A stretch of 64,000 nt of DNA from an uncultured Kordiimonas sp. (GTDB lineage Bacteria; Pseudomonadota; Alphaproteobacteria; Sphingomonadales; Kordiimonadaceae), in NCBI GenBank assembly GCA_947503575.1, contig CANNDZ010000001.1, positions 186,001-250,000 of the forward strand, in the 5' to 3' direction. Every line of letters starts with the position of its first letter. Within the stretch, counting starts at the first letter, position 1. A model generated the notes under the pieces. It had not been told where the DNA came from. It worked only from the letters and a program-made list of their open reading frames with translations, and searched no databases. Below, piece after piece: positions 26,898 to 36,627 of the stretch. The translations under genes and the position numbers were made by a program.

Positions 26898-27814
26898 GTC
26901 AGCAGCGTTCCGGCTGGCACCGGAAACCCGCGCAGAAAATCCTTCAGGTCCATTGGCCCCTTGCCTGCCCGCTGGGCGCGGGTGATTCGGTAACGGCCGT
27001 CGCCGCACGCGATTAATAAATCACTATCCAGTGCACTGCCGGGCTTTGTGCCCGCTGGGGCATCAAACGCTTCACCGGCCAGAACTTTCACCCGTTGCCC
27101 GTCAATCAGTGTCCAGGCACCGGGGAAGGGAAAAAGGCCGCGCACCTGCCGGTCTATTGCTGCTGCATCATCAGACCAGTTGATACGAGCTTCCGCCTTC
27201 TCGATTTTGTGGGCATAGGTCACGCCCTCATCTGGCTGGTGTTCAGGCACCAGAGTGCCGGAGTGCAGGCCCTCAAGCGCGCCATTAATCAGCGAAGCCC
27301 CAAGGTCCGCAAGCGTGTCATGCAGGTCTGCGGTTGTAGCTTTTGGGCCGATCGGCACAGCCGCGCGCGACAGCACAGGGCCTGTATCCAACCCGGCTTC
27401 CATTTGCATGATGCAGACGCCGGTTTCTGTGTCACCCGCCATAATAGCCCGGTGAATGGGCGCAGCACCGCGCCACCGGGGCAACAAGGACGCGTGCACA
27501 TTCACACACCCAAGCCTGGGGGCGTCCAGCACATCCTGCGGCAAAATCTGGCCGTAAGCGACAACCACCGCGCAGTCTGCCCCCAGGGCGGCTAACGAGG
27601 CTTTCTCTGCAGGGTCCTTAAGAGATTTGGGCGTGCGCACCGGCAAGCCGATCTGGTCGGCTATTTTGTGGACGGGGGTTTTTTGTTCTTTTTTGCCGCG
27701 ACCCGCCGGGCGAGGGGGTTGCGTGTAAACCATGGCCACATCATGCCCGGCATCAACAAGCGCGGTTAGCGTCGGGACAGCAAAATCGGGCGTACCCATA
27801 AAGATCAGCTTCAT
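26894..27814 (-). CDS. fmt: Methionyl-tRNA formyltransferase
   Basis: Formylates initiator Met-tRNA using 10-formyltetrahydrofolate. N-terminal start [14 protein letters not shown], catalytic segment [22 protein letters not shown] with the Asn-His pair, and [22 protein letters not shown]; the C-terminal OB-like domain follows from about residue 205. ATG 27814 lies 8 bases after GAGGAG; the TTG at 27829 overlaps that site. 306 residues. 48 bases after def on the same strand. Confidence 0.96.
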   Translation of the reverse strand: MKLIFMGTPDFAVPTLTALVDAGHDVAMVYTQPPRPAGRGKKEQKTPVHKIADQIGLPVRTPKSLKDPAEKASLAALGADCAVVVAYGQILPQDVLDAPRLGCVNVHASLLPRWRGAAPIHRAIMAGDTETGVCIMQMEAGLDTGPVLSRAAVPIGPKATTADLHDTLADLGASLINGALEGLHSGTLVPEHQPDEGVTYAHKIEKAEARINWSDDAAAIDRQVRGLFPFPGAWTLIDGQRVKVLAGEAFDAPAGTKPGSALDSDLLIACGDGRYRITRAQRAGKGPMDLKDFLRGFPVPAGTLLT

Positions 27815-27862
27815 CGAAACGCTCCTCAAACGGGTCTGGTTTTAGCGGACAAACGGGCGCGG

Positions 27863-28381
27863 CTAGAGAATGACCGAATCCTTTGTGGCTTTCTGTACTT
27901 TTTTGATGATCATATTGCGCTTGAGGCGCGACAGATAATCAATAAACACAACACCGTTCAGATGATCGATTTCATGTTGAACACAGGTTGCCGTCAGGCC
28001 TTCCATCAGGTCTTCCTGCATCTGGCCGTTATAATCAAGATATTGGACGCGTACCGCCGCTGGTCGCTCGACATCGGCGTAATGCTCGGGCACCGACAAG
28101 CAGCCTTCACTGTATGTGTTGCGTTCTTCCGATTCCCAGGTGACCTCGGGGTTTATGAGGAAAAGCGGTTCATTTTCTTCCTCTTCCGTTGAGGTGTCCA
28201 GTACGATCATACGCTTTGCCACTGCCACCTGAATGGCGGCCAGGCCAATGCCCGGCGCGGCATACATGGTTTCCAGCATGTCATCCAGAAGCTTGCGCAC
28301 CTGATCGTCTACCTTATCAACAGGGGTTGATTTGGTTTTTAAGAGCGGATCGGGCACGTTGATGATGTCAAGCTTGGCCAT
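27863..28381 (-). CDS. def: Peptide deformylase
   Basis: Metalloenzyme removing the N-formyl group from nascent proteins. The three family motifs are present: GIGLAAIQ (44-51), EGCLS (92-96, metal-binding Cys94) and QHEIDH (135-140, His136 and His140 metal ligands, Glu137 catalytic). Motif 1 has Ile where Pro is more common (GxGLAAPQ), a variant seen in the family. 172 residues. First gene of def-fmt; a 183-base spacer separates it from the upstream DUF1491 gene. Confidence 0.96.
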   Translation of the reverse strand: MAKLDIINVPDPLLKTKSTPVDKVDDQVRKLLDDMLETMYAAPGIGLAAIQVAVAKRMIVLDTSTEEEENEPLFLINPEVTWESEERNTYSEGCLSVPEHYADVERPAAVRVQYLDYNGQMQEDLMEGLTATCVQHEIDHLNGVVFIDYLSRLKRNMIIKKVQKATKDSVIL

Positions 28382-28514
28382 AAGCGTAAGGTTCCGTCAA
28401 ACTAAGGTGTGGCAAGGGTCTGCGGTTTATCTATGGTTCACGGGGCCTGACGTCAAGCCCCGACAGACGGGAAGCGCCCATCGGACACCGTAAATGGATG
28501 CCCAGACTGTATAG

Positions 28515-28565
28515 AAGGGCCGGTTACTAGACTGGTTACCCGACTGATTGCCAGAACCGGCCTTT
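28515..28565. repeat. Three imperfect 12-bp tandem units inside an inverted repeat
   Basis: Units 28521-28532, 28533-28544 and 28545-28556 share the pattern TGGTTACCCGAC with changes, and are bracketed by AAGGGCCGGTT (28515-28525) and AACCGGCCTTT (28555-28565). It sits at the 3' end of the DUF1491 gene. It may fold as a 3'-end hairpin, but no T-run follows. Confidence 0.4.
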
Positions 28566-28900
28566 CAAAAGTCGACGACGGGGGCATCGGGCACATAGGT
28601 TTGACGCAGGTCTTCAACCTCCAACACCCACAAATCCTCATCAAAGGCGCGTTTTTTCATAATAGTTTCCGAAACGGTGTCTGGCGACGCGCCAACAAGC
28701 AGTTGCCGCCACACCCGGTTGCCATCAAAATCAAGGGTGCGCTCCAGCACCGTAATTCCGGCCGAAAACCGGTCGATTTTCAGCAAAACACCGCCCCGGT
28801 CAGCGTCGCCGCGCACCACCACGAAAGCCGGCTGGTCAGCCGCAAAGCAAGTGCGTACATGAGCTTCAACCCACAGCGATGTTTTAATGCGATCCGTCAT
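28565..28900 (-). CDS. DUF1491 family protein
   Basis: 111-residue cytosolic protein matching the alphaproteobacterial DUF1491 pattern: KTSLWVEAHVRTC at the start, FVVVRGDADRGGVLLKI in the middle and a Trp-containing C-terminal part (RVWRQLLV, FDEDLWVLEVEDL). Function of the family is not known. It is transcribed toward def but is separated from it by 183 bases containing the tandem/inverted repeat, so cotranscription is doubtful. Confidence 0.8.
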   Translation of the reverse strand: MTDRIKTSLWVEAHVRTCFAADQPAFVVVRGDADRGGVLLKIDRFSAGITVLERTLDFDGNRVWRQLLVGASPDTVSETIMKKRAFDEDLWVLEVEDLRQTYVPDAPVVDF

Positions 28901-29003
28901 CCGACCTTTAGGTCATGGAATATCGGTGCGGTCAAGGGCTGCACTGGCTTGCGCTGGGTTTTGAGTTAAGGTGGCCTGAATTAAGGTGGGTTGGGGTTCA
29001 GCC

Positions 29004-29258
29004 ATGGAGCCCAACACAAAAGACCCCTCAGGCGGGAAACTTGCTGTTGCTGATTTTGCGCCCGAAAAACTGCACCAGTATTGGGTTTTGTTTCACGAGG
29101 CGTTTTCCAGCACCTTTCACTGGAAGCAGTTTACAACTCTCATTTACTATTTCAGAATCTCTGTTCTCGCGAGCGGTAGCAGCTATTTAAGCAACAGGCA
29201 TTTCAAGACCCAGGGTTTGCAACCGGTCCATAAACATCACTCGGACTTCTTCTACTGA
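29004..29258 (+). CDS. Possible small hypothetical or remnant ORF
   Basis: An 84-codon frame in the 286-base gap 28901-29186, running into the 3' end of the opposite-strand PilZ gene. The first 50 residues look protein-like (ADFAPEKLHQYWVLFHEAF), the rest is the antisense of PilZ coding sequence. GGTTGGGG upstream is a weak ribosome-binding site. It may be a decayed gene or chance; no family recognised. Nothing else was seen in this gap. Confidence 0.2.
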   Translation: MEPNTKDPSGGKLAVADFAPEKLHQYWVLFHEAFSSTFHWKQFTTLIYYFRISVLASGSSYLSNRHFKTQGLQPVHKHHSDFFY

Positions 29259-29567
29259 GACCTTAAACTCCAATCCCGTTGCACTGTCTTCGCTCCAGCG
29301 CACCGCTGCCGGGATATCACCGCGCCCTACGATGGACAGCACAACATCAACGCCCTCTTTGAGGGGCATGTCCAATCGCACCCGCGCGCCCCCAAGGGAC
29401 ATATTCCAAATCTGGCAATCAAAGTCGTGCCGACCGACTTTAAGCTTTGCGGGCCATAAAACCGATCTTCTACGGTATGCCCGTGCGTCCGCCGTTCCAC
29501 CGACAAATTCTGCCGTTGATGATTTTTTTTCGTCTGTTTCCGTATCTTTTTCGCGTGTTTTCGTCAT
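29187..29567 (-). CDS. PilZ domain protein
   Basis: Predicted cyclic-di-GMP receptor. The PilZ motifs are RAYRR (RxxxR) and NMSLGGARV ([D/N]xSxxG), followed by strands ending in WSEDSATGLEFKV and a short C-terminal helix (VRVMFMDRLQTLGLEMPVA). The N-terminus is a charged Lys/Glu/Thr-rich linker. Start is uncertain: ATG 29567 follows GGGG by 6 bases and is chosen; ATG 29600 and TTG 29642 are in frame upstream. Divergent from the sigma-54 response regulator gene. A role in motility or surface attachment is likely from the family, not from sequence. Confidence 0.82.
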   Translation of the reverse strand: MTKTREKDTETDEKKSSTAEFVGGTADARAYRRRSVLWPAKLKVGRHDFDCQIWNMSLGGARVRLDMPLKEGVDVVLSIVGRGDIPAAVRWSEDSATGLEFKVSVEEVRVMFMDRLQTLGLEMPVA

Positions 29568-29750
29568 TTTTTGCCCCGTCCGCGCACTTTTTTGCAACAT
29601 ATCTGCATTTGTAGCAGTCGGCAGTAAAACTTTTCTCACCAAGAGGATAAAATTTTAGCGGTACCTGTTGCTTTTTGCGACATAATGCTGGGGCAGTGAC
29701 GCGTTTTGCATTAAGCTGTCCACATACACCCAATGGGAGTTTGCTGCGCC

Positions 29751-31235
29751 ATGTCCGGGCCTGAACAAAATATCCTGATTATTGAAGACAGCCCTACGCT
29801 GGCATTAACCTACCGGGAATACCTGAAACCGCTTGGTGTCGTCACCAGACTGGCGGAAACCGGGGCCGAAGCCCTGAGTTTCATTGACGCGCAGATGCCA
29901 ACGGTTGTGTTGCTGGACCTGAAACTGCCGGACATGGATGGGATCGATATCCTGAAACGGATTAATCAGGAAAAGCTGGCATCCAGGGTTATTGTCATCA
30001 CGGCCCACGGGTCGGTCACGGTTGCTGTTGAAGCCATGCGCGAAGGGGCGTCAGACTTTTTGCTGAAACCCTTTACGGCCGAACGATTAACCACCACGGT
30101 CAACAATGTCCTTGAAATTTCAAGGCTTTCCAGCCTGGTTGAGCGATACAGCAGCGGCACACCCAAAAAGTTTGACCGCTTCATTGGCGACAGCTCTGTG
30201 ATGCAGGCGGTGTACCGGATGATAGAAGACAGTGCGCCCTCCAAGGCCAGTGTCTTTATCATGGGACCATCGGGCACCGGCAAAGAACTGTGCGCAGAAG
30301 CAATCCATCAAATGGGTGCCCGAAAAGACAAGCGGTTTGTTGCCCTCAACTGTGCCGCAATCCCGGAAAACCTGATCGAAAGCGAGATTTTCGGTCATGT
30401 AAAAGGTGCGTTCACCGGCGCGTCAGCAGATCGTGACGGCGCAGCTGTCGCCGCCGATGGCGGCACCCTCTTTCTGGACGAAATTTGTGAGATGCCTCTT
30501 GATCTGCAAACCAAGCTGCTGCGCTTCATTCAGACAGGCCAGGTTGTTCCTGTCGGCAGCAACAAAGCGGTGAAAGTAGATGTTCGTTTCGTTTGCGCAA
30601 CGAATAGAATCCCTGCAGAGGAGGTTGCTGCCGGGCGGTTCCGCGAAGACCTGTATTACCGACTGCATGTTGTGCCCATCCATATGCCCCCCTTGAAGGA
30701 CCGCGGCGCAGATGTGCTCGATATCGCCAAACATATGCTGATCCAATTCTCAACTGAAGAAGGCAAAAACTTTGCAGACCTATCGGATGATGCGCGCGCC
30801 AGATTGCTAGCCCACAGTTGGCCCGGTAATGTGCGCGAGCTTGGTAACGTGATCCAGAGCATAGTTGTCTTGAACGACTCTGAACTGCTAACCGCCGATA
30901 TGTTAAAGCCAATTTTGGGTGCAATGCCAACACAGCCATCAAATGGGGCGCATTATGATGGCACTGCATCTGCTACCGTGACGGCACCCGTTGCGCATTC
31001 ATCTACACCGCATTCACAGGTGTCACACCTGCCAGAACCCTCTTCTGCTAGCGGTATCGAACCGTTGGCAAGCGTTGAACGGCGCACAATTGAAAGGGCC
31101 ATCGCCCTGTCCGGCGGACGGGTGCGGGCAGCCGCCAAAGCCTTGGATGTTAACCCGTCGACCCTCTATCGCAAGATAGCCGCCTGGGAAGCCGAGGCCG
31201 ATAAAACGGTACAGCAAGGGCCTGATGCGGGCTAA
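29751..31235 (+). CDS. Sigma-54-dependent response regulator (LuxO/NtrC type)
   Basis: Three-domain enhancer-binding protein of 494 residues. The receiver domain has acidic pocket Asp13 and phosphoacceptor Asp56 (LLDLKLPDMDG), with VITAHGS and LLKPF. The AAA+ domain has Walker A GPSGTGKE, sigma-54 contact loop GAFTGA, Walker B GGTLFLDEI and HSWPGNVREL. After a Ser/Thr/His/Pro-rich linker comes a Fis-type helix-turn-helix (VRAAAKALDVNPSTLYRKI). ATG 29751 has GGGAG 11 bases upstream; ATG 29733 is in frame but lacks a ribosome site. No histidine kinase lies nearby, so it is an orphan. The domain set resembles LuxO but could equally be an NtrC-family regulator of another process. Its sigma factor, rpoN, is at 21.2 kb. 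Confidence 0.92.
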   Translation: MSGPEQNILIIEDSPTLALTYREYLKPLGVVTRLAETGAEALSFIDAQMPTVVLLDLKLPDMDGIDILKRINQEKLASRVIVITAHGSVTVAVEAMREGASDFLLKPFTAERLTTTVNNVLEISRLSSLVERYSSGTPKKFDRFIGDSSVMQAVYRMIEDSAPSKASVFIMGPSGTGKELCAEAIHQMGARKDKRFVALNCAAIPENLIESEIFGHVKGAFTGASADRDGAAVAADGGTLFLDEICEMPLDLQTKLLRFIQTGQVVPVGSNKAVKVDVRFVCATNRIPAEEVAAGRFREDLYYRLHVVPIHMPPLKDRGADVLDIAKHMLIQFSTEEGKNFADLSDDARARLLAHSWPGNVRELGNVIQSIVVLNDSELLTADMLKPILGAMPTQPSNGAHYDGTASATVTAPVAHSSTPHSQVSHLPEPSSASGIEPLASVERRTIERAIALSGGRVRAAAKALDVNPSTLYRKIAAWEAEADKTVQQGPDAG

Positions 31236-31236
31236 G

Positions 31237-31280
31237 GGGCCTTTTGCGGGCTAAACCTAGGGCTCTAAGCCTAAAGGCCC
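31237..31280. terminator. Possible bidirectional terminator between convergent genes
   Basis: GGGCCTTT (31237-31244) and AAAGGCCC (31273-31280) are perfect inverted arms around a 28-base loop with further internal pairing (GGCT/AGCC). The right arm overlaps the maeB stop. Lies between two converging genes. Confidence 0.35.
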
Positions 31281-33583
31281 AGCTCTTTCTGTTCGTCATG
31301 GCTATTGCGCGTTTGCTCAAGCGCAACAGCGTTTGTTGCCGCCAAAGCCGCCATATTGATCAGGTCTGTTGCAGTTGACGTCAGTCTTGCAATTTGAATC
31401 GCGTGGCTCATGCCCAAAAGCATCGGCCCAATAATTCGGCCACCGCCCAGTTCGCTCAATAGTTTATAACTGATGTTAGCTGAATGCAGCGTCGGCATAA
31501 TCAACAGGTTGGCGGGACCAGAAAGCCGCATGAACGGGTATTTCTCCATCAAATCCCTGTTGAGCGCCACATCTGCCTGCATTTCGCCGTCAAATTCAAA
31601 ATCCACGTCGCGGTCTTCCAACACGGAAACCGCTTCCTGAATATGTTTGGTGCGATCAGAGGGCGGATTGCCAAAATTAGAAAATGACAAAAACGCCGCC
31701 CGCGGCTCATGACCCAGCCTGCGCACAAATGCTGCCGCCGCAATTGCAATATCCGCCAATTCGGTGGCGCTGGGGCGCTCATTAACAGTGGTATCGGCCA
31801 AAAATACCGTGCGGCCGCGCATCACCATAACCGAAAGCCCAAAAGGGCGCTGGCCCGGCAGCGGATCAATCACCCGCCGAACGTTCTTGAGCGCGCGCCA
31901 ATAATGACGGGTCACGCCCGTGACCATGGCATCCGCATCCCCGCTGGCGACCATCAGGGCAGAAAACACATTCCTGTCCCGCTTTACCAGGCGGTTCACG
32001 TCTCGCAACAAAAAGCCACGCCGGTTCAAACGTTCATATAGTTTTTCCACATACTGCTTGAGGCGCGGGTTATTAGCTGCGTTCGATATTTCAAACTCCA
32101 TATCGTCAGCACCCATTTCGCGCAGCTTTTCGCGGATCGGCGCTTCATAGCCCACCAACACAGGAATGCCGTATCCGGCGGACTTGAACCCAACCGCCGC
32201 ACGCAACACTCTGTCTTCTTCGGCTTCAGCAAACACCACGCGGCGCAGGGGACGGCGCTTCAGGTCTTCAAATATGGTGGACAGCGTGTCTACTGTCGGG
32301 TCAAGCCGGGCGGACAATTCCTGCTCGTAGGCTTCAAGGTCTTCAATAGGTTTGCGCGCAACGCCAGTATCCATTGCAGCTTTGGCAACCATTACTGGAA
32401 TTTTGCGAATAAGCCGCGGGTCAAACGGTGCCGGAATGATGTAGTCCGGCCCATAATGCGGCTGTTCACCGCCGTAGGCTGCCGCCACTTCATCCGGCAC
32501 ATCCTCGCGCGCCAGTTCTGCCAGCGCCTTTGCCGCCGCAATTTTCATCTCGTCATTGATGGTGCGCGCCCGAACGTCCAACGCCCCTCGGAAAATGTAC
32601 GGAAAGCCAAGCACATTATTGACCTGGTTGGGATAATCCGACCGTCCGGTTGCAATAATGGCGTCGGGCCGGACAGACCGTGCATCTTCCGGTGTAATTT
32701 CAGGGTCCGGGTTCGCCATCGCAAAAATAATCGGTTTGGCCGCCATAGATGCAACCATATCCTTGGTGATCGTACCGGCAGCCGCCAAACCGATGACCGC
32801 GTCTGCACCCTTAATGGCATCCTCCAGCGTGCGGGCATCGGTTTTTACCGCATGAGCCGACTTCCACTGGTTCATGCCTTCGGTGCGGCCAGCGTAAATC
32901 ACGCCTGTGCGATCAATCATTGTAACCTGATCATGAGGCAGGCCCATGGATTTCAACAATTCAATACAGGCGATACAGGCTGCACCCGCACCCACTGCAA
33001 CCACGCGGGTTTTTGTGATGTCGCGGCCCGTCAGATCAAGCGCGTTCAGAAAACCCGCCGCCGTGATAATCGCTGTGCCATGCTGATCGTCGTGAAAGAC
33101 CGGAATATCCATCAATTCGCGCAGACGCTGCTCGATAATGAAACATTCAGGTGCTCGGATATCCTCCAGGTTTATGCCACCAAAGCTTGGGCCCAGCAGT
33201 TTTACGCAGTTAACAAACTCGTCGATGTCGGTGGTGTCCACCTCTAGGTCAATCGAATCAACGTCGGCAAAGCGCTTGAACAGGACTGCCTTGCCTTCCA
33301 TCACAGGCTTTGAGGCCTGCGCCCCCAAGGCACCCAGCCCCAGTATGGCAGTACCATTGGAAATAACAGCCACCAAATTGCCTTTGGTGGTGTAATCATA
33401 GGCCGTGTCGGGGTCATCTGCGATGGCTTTAACAGGCACAGCAACGCCGGGGCTGTAGGCCAGCGACAAGTCGCGCTGGGTTGCCATCGGCTTTGATGGT
33501 GTGATCTCAAGTTTGCCAGGACGACCCACTGCATGGAACCGCAATGCTTCAGCGTCTGTGAACCTGGATGACTTCTCGGTCAT
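31271..33583 (-). CDS. maeB: NADP-dependent malic enzyme with phosphotransacetylase-like domain
   Basis: Decarboxylates malate to pyruvate with NADP+. Residues about 1-425 are the malic enzyme: SLAYSPGVAVPVKAI, DYTTKGNLVAVISNGTAILGLG, NLEDIRAPECFIIE, DDQHGTAI and VGAGAACIACIELL. From about 440 to 770 is a phosphate acetyltransferase-like domain (RRVVFAEAEEDRVLRAA...MVTGVTRHYWRALKNV...GPANLLIMPTLHSANISYKL), which in this class regulates rather than acetylates. ATG 33583 with GGGGA upstream is preferred to a start at 33658. 770 residues, as in rhizobial Dme/Tme and E. coli MaeB. Divergent from mutS. Confidence 0.95.
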   Translation of the reverse strand: MTEKSSRFTDAEALRFHAVGRPGKLEITPSKPMATQRDLSLAYSPGVAVPVKAIADDPDTAYDYTTKGNLVAVISNGTAILGLGALGAQASKPVMEGKAVLFKRFADVDSIDLEVDTTDIDEFVNCVKLLGPSFGGINLEDIRAPECFIIEQRLRELMDIPVFHDDQHGTAIITAAGFLNALDLTGRDITKTRVVAVGAGAACIACIELLKSMGLPHDQVTMIDRTGVIYAGRTEGMNQWKSAHAVKTDARTLEDAIKGADAVIGLAAAGTITKDMVASMAAKPIIFAMANPDPEITPEDARSVRPDAIIATGRSDYPNQVNNVLGFPYIFRGALDVRARTINDEMKIAAAKALAELAREDVPDEVAAAYGGEQPHYGPDYIIPAPFDPRLIRKIPVMVAKAAMDTGVARKPIEDLEAYEQELSARLDPTVDTLSTIFEDLKRRPLRRVVFAEAEEDRVLRAAVGFKSAGYGIPVLVGYEAPIREKLREMGADDMEFEISNAANNPRLKQYVEKLYERLNRRGFLLRDVNRLVKRDRNVFSALMVASGDADAMVTGVTRHYWRALKNVRRVIDPLPGQRPFGLSVMVMRGRTVFLADTTVNERPSATELADIAIAAAAFVRRLGHEPRAAFLSFSNFGNPPSDRTKHIQEAVSVLEDRDVDFEFDGEMQADVALNRDLMEKYPFMRLSGPANLLIMPTLHSANISYKLLSELGGGRIIGPMLLGMSHAIQIARLTSTATDLINMAALAATNAVALEQTRNSHDEQKELGL

Positions 33584-33782
33584 GTCATTCCCCAATCTAA
33601 TGCCCTGATCTAATGCTTGGCAGTTTGTGCATGAATGCACTAAACCTGAAAGCGTCACGTCAATATGTTGAAACGGCGCATACTATCGCATGAAGCGGCA
33701 TGCAATCGAAAATCAATTTCTTTTGTTGCCTGGACGCCGCATGACTATTGGTTCGACCGGTAAATGTTGAGGAACATGAGTT

Positions 33783-36596
33783 TTGGACGCCAACGCCCTA
33801 AAAAAAGAAACCCTGAAAGACCAAGCAGCAAATGATGGCGGCAAAGCGCCTGGTGCGCCCGATACCTCTGATGCGCCGGATAGCAAAGAGCAGCAGCCTG
33901 AAACGGGCGCCAATAAATGGCATCGTGCGCTAAAGGCACCCGGCCTTACGCCGATGATGGCCCAGTTCCTGGAGATCAAGGCCGATCACCCGGACTGTTT
34001 GCTGTTTTACCGCATGGGTGATTTTTACGAATTGTTTTTCGAGGACGCAGAACAGGCTTCTGTCGCGCTTGATATCACGCTGACCAAACGCGGCAAACTG
34101 TTAGGGGAAGACATTCCCATGGCAGGCGTGCCGGTGCATGCAGCAGAAAACTATCTTGCCCGGTTGATAAAACGCGGCTTCAAGGTCGCCGTTTGCGAGC
34201 AAACCGAAGACCCCGCAGCCGCGAAGGCGCGCGGGTCAAAATCGGTCGTGCGGCGCGAAGTTGTTCGGCTGGTAACACCCGGCACACTGACGGAAGACAC
34301 GCTTCTTAATCCCAAAAGCCATAACTATCTGGTCGCTGTTGGACGCGCGCACAAAGACCTTTCATTGGCGGTCGCCGACATCTCGACGGGCGAATTTTTC
34401 ATTCTGCCAACCAAAGCCGGACGATTGGATGCAGACCTTGCACGCCTGCAACCCGGCGAAATTTTGGTTGGTGAAAGCACGCTGGAAGACGACACAATTT
34501 CAGCTGGCCTTTTTGATTGGCGCGGCAGCATAAGTGAGCTGTCTGATGCTTTGTTTGACAGCACATCCGGGAAGCGCCGTGTGCAAGACCTGTATGATGT
34601 GGCAACCTTAGACGGGTTTGGCAATTTCAGCCGGGCCGACCTTGCTGCTGCAGGGGCTTTAATCGACTATCTGGAAGATACACAAAAAGGCAACCTGCCC
34701 GCGCTGGCACCACCCGCCCGCCTGTCGACAGACAGCACCATGATGATTGACGCAGCAACCCGCCGCAGCCTTGAATTGACCCGGACACAGACCGGGGACA
34801 CGCAGAGCAGCCTGTTATCAGTCATTGACCGCACCATCACAGGTGCGGGTGCACGATTGCTGGCCAAACGTCTGGCAGGGCCGCTGACAGACCCTGTGCG
34901 CATCGGCGAACGGCTGGATTGTGTCAGTTATTTTCTGGACAATTCCGGGGTACAGGACGACGTGCGCGCCGCTTTAAAAACTGCACCTGATATAGAACGA
35001 GCGGCGATGCGCTTGTCGATGGGGCGCGGTGGTCCCCGCGACCTTGGGGCGATTCATGCAGGCATGACAGTTGCAGGCATGATCAAATCCAGGCTTTTAG
35101 TGCAGGCAGGAGCGCTTGATGAAACGCCCATGCACATTGAAGACGCCGTCAGCGACCTCGGGGACCATGAAGCAACATGCGCTGAACTGGCAGCGGCATT
35201 GGTTGACGAACCGCCCGTGCTGGCACGCGACGGCGGGTTTATCCGGGAGGGATATAATGAAGCGCTGGACGAGTTTCGTATGCTGCGCGACCAAAGCCGC
35301 CGCTTGATTGCAGGGCTGGAACAGGAATACCAGAAGCTGACCGGCATCAATGGCCTGAAAATAAAGCACAACAACGTGCTTGGGTATCATGTTGATGTTA
35401 CCGCCAAGTATGCTGATACCATGATGTCCGCACCGCTCAATGAAACATTTATCCACCGGCAAACACTGGCGAATGCCGTGCGTTTTTCGTCTGCTGAACT
35501 GTCGCGGCTGGCAGGGAAAATCTCCGAAGCAGGCGACCGCGCGCTAGCGCTAGAGCAGGATTTGTTCACGCAGCTAACGGCGCTGGTTATGGAACAGGCG
35601 GGGCCTATTTCACTGGCGGCGGATGCGCTGGCCATGCTGGATGTCACATCATCACTGGCGACGCTTGCATTAGAGGCCAACCTGACCCGCCCTGACGTGG
35701 ACGATAGCCAAGCCTTTGACGTAAGCGCCGGGCGCCATATGGTGGTAGAACAAGCGTTAAAGAAAACCAGTAACGCCAGCTTTGTCGCCAATGACTGCTC
35801 TCTGGGACCGGACGACCGTTTGTGGCTGCTAACCGGCCCCAACATGGCCGGGAAAAGCACGTTTTTGCGGCAAAACGCGCTTATTGCCGTGCTGGCACAA
35901 ATGGGGTGCTTTGTCCCCGCGGCAAGCGCTCACATTGGTGTGGTAGACCGTTTGTTCAGCCGGGTCGGCGCATCGGACGACCTAGCCCACGGCAGGTCCA
36001 CTTTCATGGTAGAAATGGTCGAAACGGCGGCTATCCTTAACCAGGCCGGGCCGAGGTCTTTGGTTATTCTGGATGAAATTGGCCGTGGGACTGCGACCTA
36101 TGACGGCTTGTCAATTGCCTGGGCGGCGGTGGAGCATTTGCATAATATCAACCAGTCGCGCGCCCTGTTTGCGACGCATTACCATGAACTGACGGCGCTG
36201 AAGGAAACGCTGGATGCGGTTTCCCTGCGGTCGATGAAAGTAAGGGAGTGGAAAGGTGATGTAGTGTTCCTGCATGAAGTGACGCAAGGGGCGGCTGACC
36301 GGTCATATGGCATTCAAGTTGCCAAACTGGCGGGATTGCCAGCGGCCGTTGTGGCGCGGGCGCGTCAGGTATTGGATCACCTGGAAACCAGCGACAAAAG
36401 TGGCGGTGGTGCGGAACGATTGATCAGTGATCTGCCGCTTTTCCAGTCCATGCCGACACCGGGGGCCACGCCGAGGGACGACGGCCCATCGGAGCTTGAC
36501 CAGAAATTGGCCGATATCAACCCGGATACCCTGTCGCCAAAAGAAGCGCTTGACCTCTTGTATGCGCTGAAAGACCTTCAGGACGAACGCGCATAA
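33783..36596 (+). CDS. mutS: DNA mismatch repair protein MutS
   Basis: Mismatch recognition ATPase. Mismatch-binding motif GDFYELF (Phe81-Tyr-Glu83), connector and lever domains, then the ATPase with Walker [14 protein letters not shown], Walker [22 protein letters not shown] and the signature around [10 protein letters not shown]. The start is TTG 33783, 9 bases after GAGGA; no in-frame ATG or GTG gives a complete N-terminus. That leaves an N-terminal extension of about 45 residues rich in Asp, Ala, Pro and Lys compared with E. coli (Phe36). 937 residues. First gene of mutS-glnD-murJ-trpS. Confidence 0.97.
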   Translation: MDANALKKETLKDQAANDGGKAPGAPDTSDAPDSKEQQPETGANKWHRALKAPGLTPMMAQFLEIKADHPDCLLFYRMGDFYELFFEDAEQASVALDITLTKRGKLLGEDIPMAGVPVHAAENYLARLIKRGFKVAVCEQTEDPAAAKARGSKSVVRREVVRLVTPGTLTEDTLLNPKSHNYLVAVGRAHKDLSLAVADISTGEFFILPTKAGRLDADLARLQPGEILVGESTLEDDTISAGLFDWRGSISELSDALFDSTSGKRRVQDLYDVATLDGFGNFSRADLAAAGALIDYLEDTQKGNLPALAPPARLSTDSTMMIDAATRRSLELTRTQTGDTQSSLLSVIDRTITGAGARLLAKRLAGPLTDPVRIGERLDCVSYFLDNSGVQDDVRAALKTAPDIERAAMRLSMGRGGPRDLGAIHAGMTVAGMIKSRLLVQAGALDETPMHIEDAVSDLGDHEATCAELAAALVDEPPVLARDGGFIREGYNEALDEFRMLRDQSRRLIAGLEQEYQKLTGINGLKIKHNNVLGYHVDVTAKYADTMMSAPLNETFIHRQTLANAVRFSSAELSRLAGKISEAGDRALALEQDLFTQLTALVMEQAGPISLAADALAMLDVTSSLATLALEANLTRPDVDDSQAFDVSAGRHMVVEQALKKTSNASFVANDCSLGPDDRLWLLTGPNMAGKSTFLRQNALIAVLAQMGCFVPAASAHIGVVDRLFSRVGASDDLAHGRSTFMVEMVETAAILNQAGPRSLVILDEIGRGTATYDGLSIAWAAVEHLHNINQSRALFATHYHELTALKETLDAVSLRSMKVREWKGDVVFLHEVTQGAADRSYGIQVAKLAGLPAAVVARARQVLDHLETSDKSGGGAERLISDLPLFQSMPTPGATPRDDGPSELDQKLADINPDTLSPKEALDLLYALKDLQDERA

Positions 36597-36627
36597 GGGC
36601 ATAATGCCCATAACCAGATGAAACCGC

